Below, in pieces: positions 54,616 to 64,000 of a stretch of 64,000 nucleotides of DNA (positions are counted from its first letter, which is position 1; every line of letters starts with the position of its first letter). The stretch lies in contig NC_133948.1 in assembly GCF_031877795.1 (NCBI RefSeq), positions 14,834,948-14,898,947 of the forward strand, given 5' to 3'. A model generated the notes under the pieces. That model was not told the origin of the DNA. It did no database searches and saw nothing but the letters and a program-made list of their open reading frames with translations. This stretch comes from Strix aluco. Its lineage: Eukaryota; Chordata; Aves; Strigiformes; Strigidae. The position numbers and the translations under genes were made by a program.

Positions 54616-56806
54616 CTGTTAAAAGAATTACTGAATTACCGCCAGGTAAAAACACAGTTAGGTGGGGAGCACGCACGGGCATCAAGTCCTGCTTCCCACA
54701 GCGTTGCTCTGCACCAGGACTGAAGGGATCAGGGAGGAGAAGTACAAAGCTCGCTGTTAATCTGGGAGAGCAACCCCTTCCCACCCACACCCTGGCTGTC
54801 TCCGTCCCCAAGGAACGGCCCTGGGTGCTCACACAGGAGCAGGGAGGATAGTGGGGATGAGCAATATTAATTATTGCGTTAATTAATATTGGATGCATGA
54901 AGTTCCACGATGGATTTGGTGATGTGGGAGCACACGACCAAGTCTCCATCCCGTCGCCCAAAGCACACGGTGTGGAGGATGCACCATTGCCACATGCCCC
55001 AGAAGGCATCCCCCCAGCTAACTGGGGCAAGGGACAGATTTACACCCTCACAGCTTTTGGCCACATCGAGGCAGTGCTGGGGCATGCACTTATGGTATTT
55101 TTAGGTGGTTTCTAAGATCAGAATTACCTTCCCAACAAACACCAGCCAAAGTGACAAGCACAGTTGATTAGCAGCCAGAAGAAAAGAAAACAGGTTTTTC
55201 AATTATTTTTGAGAAGTGGAGGTTTCAAAGACCCTCCCTGCAGTAAGAGCACCTGAATTTGTCTAGTTTCCAAGCTCCCTGGGCCAGGACCATCTCTTTT
55301 TCTTTGCTTACACAGCACCTCCCACCACCAGGTCCATGACCAGGGTCTCGCTACACCCAAGAGTTAACAGGGAATTGGGGAAATTCCGTGGGGAATATCA
55401 GCTGGGGCAGCTCGGGTGGTTTCAAGCATAATATAAATATATTATAAATTATTATTATTGATAACATAAATAACAGCATCTCCTTTCAGAGACAGCAAGG
55501 ATCACAGGAGAGCCATAACACTCCCCAAGCCACTCAGACGCAGTGGTCCGTTGCTTCCTATCCCATTTAGTTGTCACTAAAGAGCTATAAATCCCAGGGA
55601 AGACACAGGTGCATATACAAAAGGAGCCGACCCTGATATTTGAAGTAGCACAGAAAGCCCAGGTAGATGCAGACGGCTTCTGCCGCCCATCACGATGCAC
55701 GGGCGGTTTGCAGGAGCAGCAGTCTCCTCCTGCCTGATCTTTAGCCCAGGCACGAATACCTGTCTCCTGAGTATCCAAAGCAGCGTCTGCTATTTAACCC
55801 AGCCAAGCCCGGGGTAACCTCAGCGGCTCCCACGAGTTATTTTCAGTGGGGTGAGCAAGAGAAGAATCACAGGTTTTGCATATTGAAAGCTATTTGCCCA
55901 CAAAAGCCTGCCAGCCTTACGCCTGATACATTGCTTTAGGCAGGGAAGGAAAAAAAAAAATAAAAGGCTTTGACTTCACTACTTTGCCATTAATTTCCTG
56001 GCTGTCAGCCACCAGCGGGGACAGCCACTCCGTCCCCATCCCCCTCATCGCCTTCCCCAGTCGCGAGATCTGCCGGACCCCCCAGCAGTTGCCAATGCGG
56101 TTTGGAGAGCGTGGGTGAGCCGGACACAACCTCATTGCAGCCTGGAGCAAGACCCTATCTGTTAAACTCCTGGCTTCAAAAATGGCATTTATAAAAAGGA
56201 TCAGGAAGCAACCCTGAAATGTAAGGCCACTGCCGGGGCGGCGCAGGCAGGAGGACCTCAGCAAATGCCAGATTCGGCAGAGCAGCTCGGACTCAATCTG
56301 CCAGGGAGAGCTGGTCCTAACGCCAATTAGATACTGCATTTCAAAACTAATTTCAGTGCAAAGTTTATTGGACTTGAAAATATTACAGGTGAGACTGCAA
56401 GAACTTTAATAAACTATCTCAAAGACCCTGGTTCTCTGCTTATAATTTAGTAAAGATTAATCGCTTTGGCTTTGGCTTCTTAGACTGAAAGCCATTTTTT
56501 TTTTGACAGCAAAGCGCTGGGTAGGTGCATTGCTGTGGGTTATAAATCAATCCCCTGCCCTCTCCTTTCAATCTTTCCCCTCCCCAACACACAAGCCAGA
56601 GCCATGAGCTAGGTCAGGGCGGCAGGAGCACCAGGGGCTCACCCCAACCATCCACCTCAGCTGGCCCAAAAGGCATCCCTGAGCCCCAAATTGGTCCTGC
56701 AAATCCAGGGAAGCACATGTGGGTGCCCGGAGGAGGCAGGGTGCAGACAATGCGCTGCCTGGGGAAGGGAAGGTGAAGGCAGCTGGGAGGAGGGGGAGGC
56801 ACTCAC
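54616..56806 (-). other. KSR2 intron
   Basis: 2191 bases between window exons 4 and 5, with an AT-rich tract near 55425-55475 and a unique AT-rich block near 56340-56520. Confidence 0.9.
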
Positions 56807-56873
56807 ATGGGGTTGGAGTTGACGGGGTGGAGGACCACCTGCGGGGCTCGGGTCGGCGTCTCAGGCACCACAT
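56807..56873 (-). CDS. KSR2: KSR2 exon (window exon 4): linker before the kinase domain
   Basis: 67 bases: two bases completing Asp, 21 codons VVPETPTRAPQVVLHPVNSNP, and two bases of the following Ile codon. The acceptor is ccccag|ATGTGG and the donor AT|gtgagt. ETPTRAP contains a TP site. Phases fit the FIFP exon before it and the ILEGNP exon after it. The segment belongs to the disordered linker between CA4 and the pseudokinase domain; no fold is expected. Confidence 0.92.
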
Positions 56874-57154
56874 CTGGGGAGAAGAGAGGAGTGAGAGTGG
56901 GCTGGGAGTATCAGGAGCTCCTTCCAGTGCCAGGGGCACCCAGGGGAAGTAAATCCCACTGAAAACCTCCCAGCCCTGCAGCATCTTACTAGTGCAAGGT
57001 CCTGCAACAATACACTGGTTTTGGGGAAAAATCCCACTCCAGCCCAACCCCCCGCTGCACAAATCCAAGGGTTAGGAGAGCTGGGCATGCACACACCCCA
57101 CTAAGGGATATCTCAGCACCCCACGTTACAGGAGAAACTTTCAAAGAGACTTAC

Positions 57155-57196
57155 CTGGGAAAATGAACTGCTGCTTGTACTTGTAGTAATGGGAAG
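57155..57196 (-). CDS. KSR2: KSR2 exon (window exon 3): short 42-base exon with FxFP ERK docking motif
   Basis: Only 42 bases: two bases completing Ala, 13 codons SHYYKYKQQFIFP, and one base of the next Asp codon. The acceptor is ttttccag|CTTCC and the donor CAG|gtaagt, close to consensus. FIFP fits the FxFP (DEF) docking site through which active ERK binds KSR. Phase is 1 at both ends and the length is divisible by three, so skipping would keep the frame and delete the docking motif. The intron 3' of it (56874-57154) is only 281 bases. Confidence 0.93.
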
Positions 57197-57931
57197 CTGG
57201 AAAAGAGAAATGTGGGGTTAAACACCAACCTGCAGAGCCAAATGCTGGAGAGACTCCAACCTGTGCCCAGTCCCGTATCATGAAATGACAGCCCCGGGTC
57301 CAGGCCCCCTCCGCATGACACAACCCCTCCCACCTCCATCTCTCACCCACAATGGCATGTAGGGTGCCCAGGCCAAAAAATTAAGACCTTACACCTCTAA
57401 TGATCTGGCTGGATTTTAACTTCATTTTTGCCACCATCAGCTACTGCTCGATACCATTTAAAGGGTGTTGATGTCATCTGCAAAGTCACCGGTGAGATTT
57501 GGACACCTGGTTGACAGCAAAATCTCACAGGGTTTGAGTGCTCGACTCCCAGTGAGCCTTCAGGAACCGCTCAGCATTGTGGAGACACCAAGTGATAGAT
57601 TTGCAGCTGCTCCCCATTTTTGCCTGATCTAGTCCATCTAACTGTGCATTTTTTCCATGCTTCAGAGACGTGTCCTTCCTGGGCTCCCTGTCTGCCTCTC
57701 AGTGCACTGAAAGGAGCCAGGAGCTGTCAGCAGCCCCAGGAGCCACTGCCCAAAGCCAGCACTGCAGAGGGGGTCTGGGTGGTGGTACCCTCCATCAGCT
57801 CCCCATCACCAGTGGGCAAAGCCCAAGGGCTGATTTGACACATGCGAGCAGGCAGGTCATGGGTACGAAGTAAGACAGAGCTGCTGAGGCCACCAGAGGT
57901 TGGCACCAGCTCAGAAGGCAACTTCTCCTTA

Positions 57932-58009
57932 AGCTTCAAGACCCCAAAGACCATCTCTCAGCTTCTCTCCAGCTTCAAGACCCTGAAGACCGACCTCAGC
58001 TCTGCAGCG
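57932..58009. repeat. Two-copy tandem repeat, period 39
   Basis: AGCTTCAAGACCC at 57932 and 57971, each followed by AAGACC and CTCAG. Intronic. Confidence 0.75.
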
Positions 58010-59904
58010 AGACCTGAGCCACCCTGAGCCGAGATCAAAGGAGACTCAAAGGTAATTCTGTCAGAAAAAGGTCACTGTGTTGCAATTTCCAAGCTCAAAT
58101 CCTAATCCCCAAGATGACCATCTTGATGAGATCAACCATGGAGAACTTCCTGCACAGGAAGATGAAAGCACAGTAAGTCCTGCTTTGTGTCAGACCAGCT
58201 CCCATTCACCACAGGGCTCTGCTCATCACAGGCATGAAAGCAGGGAGCAACCAGCCCCCTGAGCTGCTGGGGTCTGATCCTGCCCACTCCATTCCTGCCA
58301 GCCAGGCACCCGTGGCAGGGGCTCCCTGCACTGGCTCAGCTGCGGCGGCAGTGACAGCACGTCCAGGTCCCCATAAGAAGATGCTGCTGCCCACTGTGGG
58401 GGTTACTTCCGTGGTTTCTGCTTTAAACAACATGAAAGAACATCTCAAAAACCCTGCAGGGAGGTCTCTGCTCCAGAAGTGATGCATGACCAGATCACCA
58501 AACACTGGACCCTCTGTCCCTTCTCCCCCAGACCCAGGCAGGGTCCAGAGCTTGCCCAGCAAGCAGTTTGGGGATGTTAATGGCTGCAGGCCTGGCTATC
58601 ACTCTGCCGAGACGTCAGGATGCTTCAGCTTTGGCTGGACCACCACAAACTCAGTTATACCAGCATGGAAACCCACACTGTGCTCTCAGGTTTGCAGCCA
58701 TGCTGTGGACTATCATTCCAGCCCTTGGAGGCTCGAGGGCTGTGGCTGGCAAAATCCCCACCTGGGGAGCAGGAGAGAGAGGGAGTCGAGTCTCTCCTTG
58801 ACGGATGGGTCACACTGCTCCTCGGGGTCTCAGAACTTCCTCACAGCTCCTCCGCTGTCTTCTTCATGCCTCTCCAGCATCCCACCTGGGCTCCGGGCAC
58901 TCCAGCGAGCAAGACTTGTGTACAGCTGTAGTCTCTCCAGGCTCACAAGGACCTGTGTTGTTTGGCTGGTGGTTTGGATTTTTTTCCCCAGCTTTTGGAA
59001 ATGTTTGTTGTTGTGGTGATGGATCCTGCCAGTCAAATCCCCCCTCACCTCCCTCCTTCTCCTCCTCCTCTCTAGCTGAAGGCTTGTCAAGATGGAAGGG
59101 AGGAATCACCATGGTGCAGCAGGATCAGCAGATCACGAAGGTGCCATCTGGTTCTTCCAGAGAAGCAGTCCTGACCCTCCTTCCTACCAGACCTGTTCAA
59201 TAACCCTGGGGGTTTTGGAATGCAGGAGGGACCCCAACCTCCTGGCTGCTGCCCCATCAAACAGGCTCGAGGCCACAGACTAAACAAGGGTCACTGGCCC
59301 CAGGGCAGCCGTGAGTGCTTCAGCACCTCAGAGATGGGTCAGGGCCATGGCTCCCCCTCCTCTCCCCTTGCCAGGCCCTTTCTGGGAATGGCTGGAGAGC
59401 CATGTGGGTAGCTGAGGACAGCTTGAGCCCCTCCATGCTGCCAGGAGTGATGCTGAGCCGTTTCCCTCCAGGAAGGGACCTTCCCTGGAGCAGCACCACT
59501 GCCCCAATGACATCCCGAAGACAGACGTGCTGGGACAGGCTTTGGCACAGGAGTTTTTCTGGCCATTTAATGTAACTCCTGTGTCCTGCAGCCAAGGTGA
59601 CCAAATTGCCTCTTCCACCATCCCTGAAGAGACTGAGCTCCAGGAGCAGATGAATCGAGCTACCCAGACAAGACTTGAAAGGACAAGATACATCAGATAC
59701 CCCCAGCATCAGCTACTCCCCACTATCACCCTACATGTGCTACAGCAAGCTTGTTGAACCCCAAAGACACAGTGAAGTCAACCCAAGTTACCCTTGTAGA
59801 GGGGTAAGACCTTGTTTCCCATTTGCTGCTGAGGCAATGCAGCGGGCACATGCCATGGAGAAGTCATGGCTAGAAAGGTTTCTGTAGCCTCAAGTGCAGC
59901 AGGT

Positions 59905-60040
59905 TGCCCACAGAGACTGTGCTGGCTCCATCCTTGGAGGTTTTGAAGACCAAACTGCATCAAGTCTTGAGCTCTGACCCTGCTTCAAGCAGGAGATTTG
60001 ACTAGAGACTCCCAAGCTCTGTCCCAACCTGAATTATCCT
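59905..60040 (+). mobile_element. CR1 3'-end fragment
   Basis: Plus-strand matches to the CR1 tail: CAGGTTGCCCACAGAG, TCCATCCTTGGAGGTTTT, CTTCAAGCAGGAGATTTGAC and CCAACCTGAATTAT. It lies about 150 bases 3' (in gene sense) of window exon 2 and is antisense to KSR2. Strongly truncated. Confidence 0.8.
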
Positions 60041-60193
60041 AAACTCCTCTTTGCTGCTCCTTTCTGCTTCCAACTTCTCCCCATCCCAGTGTAAGTCCAG
60101 GCAGACAAGCAGTTGGAGCAGATCCTCACCCCGAGGACACCCCGGGGCACAATCTGCTCTCATCAGGCAGATGAGGTGGGGAGCTCACGGTAC

Positions 60194-60362
60194 CTGGCAA
60201 GTTGAATTGCTTCTGCTGGCGCGGGCACTGCGGGGAGGGATGCAGGGGGGACGGGGGCGTTGCGCTGGGCGGCAGCGGTGGGGCCGGCGAGGAGGGTGTG
60301 GAGGAGGTGGTGGAGGAGGGGTTGCTGCTGGAGTCTGGCTGGTAGGGCACTGGGATGTGGTC
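60194..60362 (-). CDS. KSR2: KSR2 exon (window exon 2): Ser/Thr/Pro-rich CA4 region
   Basis: 169 bases: 56 codons starting DHIPVPYQPDSSSNPSS and ending QQKQFNLP, plus one base of the next codon (phase 1). The acceptor has a good pyrimidine tract (cccacag|GAC); the donor G|gtaccg is weaker than those of its neighbours. The protein is low-complexity, with many TP and SP sites (TPSSPAPP, ATPPSP, HPSP), as expected of the CA4 region, which is phosphorylated by ERK in feedback control. SSSNPSSTTSSTPSSPAP is shared with KSR1 and is a hallmark of the family. Confidence 0.95.
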
Positions 60363-62970
60363 CTGTGGGACATGGAGAAAAGAAGAGAAGAGCTGGTGAG
60401 GGCAGTACCAGCAGTGCCACCATCAAGGTGCTCCAGTGCAGAGGAGCCCAGGTGACAAGTGAGAGCTACACAGGTCATCCCCGTCCCCCATTTCCAGAAG
60501 ACCTGGAAAACAACCAGAGCCCCAGCTTTGGCTTTTCCAAAGCCTTTTGTATTCACTTTTGCACCAAGGGCATTTCATGCCAGAAATGGGGCTCCTCTGC
60601 CAGCCCCTCCATGCTACAAACCCATGGCTGAGGGCTCCCCAAACCCTGCTAGCTCTGCAGAGCCGTGGCCACCAAGACCAGACTTGGGGGCTGCATCCCT
60701 GGGGCTCGGTCCTTAGAGACATCAAGGACCTGGCAGCTTCTGCTGACCTCCTATGACCTAAAAACTCACTGCCTCGCTCAGAGCAGGGGGCTGAGCTGAG
60801 GCAGATTTGAAAGGATCAGCCAACACATCCCAAGACATCCCTTGCCCTTTGCTGACCCTTCCTAATCAAGACAAGGACAGCAGCTTTGGGTGTGCCTCTC
60901 CAGGGCACACTGAGATGGATGAGAAAGGACCTTCTGGGAGCAAACAGGGAGAACCACCTGCCTGGATATCTTAGATCTGAAAAGGAAAATTGAGGCCAGA
61001 ATTTCCCACCTTGCTCATGACCTTGCCACCCAACTTAGAGACAGTTAACAGGGTCTGACCTTCAGCAGCACTGAGCACTCCCATCTCCAGACAGGTGCAC
61101 CCATGGCAAGATCCCTCCAAGGTTAGAAAACCTGACGAGCCTCCCCCAGCAGGTAATTTTGTCCAAATTTATTGATTTTTAAATAAGCTGGGCTTTTCAG
61201 GAAACCCACATACACTTTATATAGACCATCCTGACACATATGACAATCTTAGCTGGGTAAATTATTTTTTAAACCAACAATGAAGGCTGCTAACAGTATG
61301 ATTTCAATGGTATTTACAGAGAACAGAATATCTCTAAAGAAATGCCTTTAGAAACATCAAAGTAAGAAGGGGTCCCTGTTGTATAAAGCACATTTATAGG
61401 GGAAACTTTAACCAGAATGGGAGTGCTCAGGTCAAAGTCAAATATATAAATATATATACACACACACACACTGTGCATCATCATGCTCTGGTTAGAGAAA
61501 AGCTAGGAAATGTGAAAGGACTCCCTGGCAGAGGCAGAAGGGGAAACAGGGCTGATGCCCTTCACACCCAAAGCCTTTATCAGTGACCTGAGTCACTTCC
61601 CCACTGCCCTCTAATAAAATGAAACAAATCACTAGAAGGACAGGCACCAAAAAGAAAAAAGCATCTCTATTTCTTTTGAATACCTGCAGTAGCTCTCCAG
61701 CCTCGCAAAGCCATCTGCACCACGCCATAACAACACCAAGAGAGCAGATCATTACACTAAGGATCTCCTAAGAGATTTAGGTTTAAAAACTACATCCAAG
61801 AGAGCATCATCTGGTACCCAGCCTTTGCTGAGAGCCAGAAGATGCTGAGGTCCAGAAGGAGCTGGGGGGTCCTGCCCGGCTTTGGGAAGACAGGGTTTTG
61901 ATGACCTGTTACCCATCATGCTGAGGATTTCCCTGACTTCAAGCACTTCCAGCTTGCAAATACCTTACCCTGCGCTACCTCTGGCCACCCACGATAAATT
62001 TTCCACTGAAGGCAACATGCTCTAAATTTCATCAAAAAGTAACCCCATGCCAGTTTTATTGCTATTAATGCAGGGCAGAAGGAAGTGAGCCAGGTGCACT
62101 GTCAGGTCTGGCTTGACCAGATTTGCCAGAGACATAAACAAATTCTGAGCTTGTTTTATTTGTAGCAATAAATTTGTTATTTACAAAAGTCTCAGGTGGT
62201 AGCAGAGACCTCAAAACACCCCAAATTCAGCTTAGATCTGGAGACTGAGAGGCCACAATGGCGCAGGACTGGTGGGACACGGGCTGATCCCATTTTATTT
62301 TTAAAAGAAATAACCTCAGCAGATGCAACCCACACTGGGAAACCCAAGGGGCGAGAGGTCTGCAGCTCTGCTTGCAGCACAGCCCATCCTGCCTCAACAC
62401 CAAGCTCACCCTCACTCTGCTCCTTGAATTAGCACTGGTGCATGGGATTATTTTTTAAATTTAAGTCCCCAAGCAGGTTTTTAGGCATCTCCTACCCATG
62501 CATTGACACACACAACAGTCCCATAGCTGTGGATGTGCCTGGAGACCCATGGAGCCGCCTGCAAGGCCTGGTCCTGGCAGATGGCTGGGAGGCTGGGAGA
62601 TGCCCCATCCTTGGGACAACCCACCGGGGTCTCCTCCTGCCCCAAACACAAGGTCAGGGCATGGCCCCTTTTGCTCTTAAATTCATTCTTTTAGAAATTA
62701 ATCTCCAAGCCATGCTCCTGCCCAGCAAATGGGATCGATGCTTCACGAAAGGACGTGCCCTAGGAAAGCCGAGGCAAACAGGGTGGCTCAAGCAACCCAA
62801 CTCCAGTGGCATTTGAAAATGCCACCAGCTTTGGCCCCCTTGTTTGCAAGAGCAGCAGCTGCATGCGAAGAACCAGCAAAAGCCGCTGATATTTCAGTGA
62901 CACAGGGCCGGGTCCCCTCTGGCAGGGGGTGGGCATGAAGCAGGTGTTCAGGGCTGGTGGAGCAGCTCAC
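60363..62970 (-). other. KSR2 intron
   Basis: 2608 bases between window exons 1 and 2, with the TA/CA microsatellite at 61450. Confidence 0.9.
61450..61471. repeat. (TA)n(CA)n microsatellite
   Basis: About five TA steps followed by seven or more CA steps, in the KSR2 intron between window exons 1 and 2. Confidence 0.9.
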
Positions 62971-63089
62971 CTTGTTGAGTTTGTTGGTTTTGGGGAGTGT
63001 CTGGCTGACGTGTAGGTCCGAATACCTGGGGGGTTTCCGCAAGGGGTTGTTGATATCACAGGGCACCGACTCTGTCCGGACTAACCTTG
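62971..63089 (-). CDS. KSR2: KSR2 exon (window exon 1): 14-3-3-type site region
   Basis: 119 bases: two bases completing an Ala codon, then 39 codons from RLVRTESVP to TNKLNK. The acceptor is ag|CAAGG and the donor AAG|gtgagc, so the exon ends in phase 0. LVRTESVP matches the segment of KSR1 whose serine (Ser392 in mouse KSR1) is phosphorylated and bound by 14-3-3; the equivalent role in KSR2 is established for the family, not shown here. CDINNPLRKPPRYSDLH follows and is KSR2-like. The preceding exon is outside the window, so the true 5' phase partner cannot be checked. Confidence 0.93.
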
Positions 63090-64000
63090 CTGGATTAAGA
63101 AGGGAGAGAGGGGAAAAGGGGATGGAGAGGAGGGGGAGAGAGAGGGAGAGACATCAAAGCTTTGAAGGAGCACTTGGGGTCAACCCTGCACTTGCAAACT
63201 GCTCTTGAATCGTTCTCCAAAGCAATCCCCCACGGCATCTCCAGCTGCTCGGCTCCTGCTCTGGGATGGCAGCCAGCCTTCGGGCTCCCCCCTGCACCCA
63301 GGCTACAGCCAAACCCCTCGGGATGTGGGGGGCTTAAAGTCCCCACCGTGGGATGCAAACTGCACCCTTCTTCCCCCACCGAGGGGCTGCAATTCAGGGA
63401 AGCTCAGCAGCCATTGCAGCCACCCCACGAGCTGGGGGGTCAGCCAGCATCAGAAGGAGGCACCATCCTCTTCCTCATCACAGCTTTTCAGGGCAGGGGG
63501 AAGGAGCCTGCTCAGAGCACCCTGCTCTTGGCGGAGAGATTTTGTGGGGAGAAAGCCAGCCTGCAGCCCGGGGACTTGGAAACGGGGTGGCTGCAGGGCA
63601 AGGCATTTCAGAGCTTTTTTCACTGATGCTGAGGCCACCCTGAAGCCACGCTGCTCCTCGTTCCCATGCTAAAACACACAACAGGCAGCTCCAGCTCTTG
63701 CAACATCACTGACCGCAGGTGTTAATCTGAATTTCTGCCCATCCCAGGAGCCCACCTGCCCCTGGCAGTGCAGGACGCTGCTTTCCCTGCCTCCTGGTCA
63801 GGGTTTGCAGCACCTCAGAGCATGACAGGGGGGTCTTCCACCCAAATGTGCTGCAAGCAAGGGCATGGGGGACCGGAGTGGAGGCTGCAAAATTGCCCCC
63901 TCCGAGCCACAGCATCCTCACTCGCCTTGCGAGGTGCCACCAGCGCAATGCATTTCCCCATGATTAAACCAATGAACATGTTTTTGGTGGTATTTAACAC
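63090..64000 (-). other. KSR2 intron, continues beyond the window
   Basis: No upstream KSR2 exon is recognised here. It starts (in gene sense, right next to the exon) with a purine-rich plus strand, i.e. a pyrimidine-rich tract before the acceptor at 63089. Confidence 0.75.

Larger units (their letters stand above)
57197..60193 (-). other. KSR2 intron
   Basis: 2997 bases between window exons 2 and 3, with the tandem repeat at 57932 and the CR1 tail at 59905. Confidence 0.9.

Overview
The window reads as nuclear DNA of a vertebrate, most likely a bird. It has one multi-exon gene on the minus strand with canonical GT-AG introns, several CR1 LINE fragments (the dominant bird/reptile retrotransposon), GC-rich intergenic DNA, short microsatellites and compact introns. 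There is no prokaryotic organisation: no operons, no ribosome-binding sites, no CRISPR array, and the open frames outside the exons and the CR1 fragments look like chance frames.

The gene is KSR2 (kinase suppressor of Ras 2). Twelve coding exons run from 63089 down to 25269 on the minus strand. Their phases join without error into 481 C-terminal residues. They cover the Ser/Thr/Pro-rich CA4 region, including the RTESVP 14-3-3-type site and the FIFP ERK-docking motif, then an acidic linker and the whole pseudokinase domain to the stop codon. The 5' half of the gene lies beyond the right edge. The last exon appears to carry only seven coding bases (the end of a Glu codon, Leu, stop). It would open a long 3' UTR with candidate polyadenylation signals near 22.32 kb and 20.64 kb.

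Layout: 1-20.6 kb is intergenic, with a plus-strand CR1 copy (about 7.5-8.6 kb), a CpG-island-like block (12.7-13.07 kb) and AT-rich segments that look like conserved non-coding elements. About 20.6-25.3 kb is the presumed KSR2 3' UTR. 25.3-63.1 kb holds the KSR2 exons and introns, with CR1 fragments near 30.9, 36.0-36.6, 49.05-50.0 and 59.9-60.0 kb. 63.1-64.0 kb is the start of the next upstream intron.

In the human genome the neighbour beyond the KSR2 3' end is NOS1. If synteny holds, the left third lies between KSR2 and NOS1; this is inference, as no NOS1 exon was recognised. I found no convincing undescribed biological system. The most interesting points are gene-structure details of KSR2, the isolated CpG-rich block and candidate regulatory segments.
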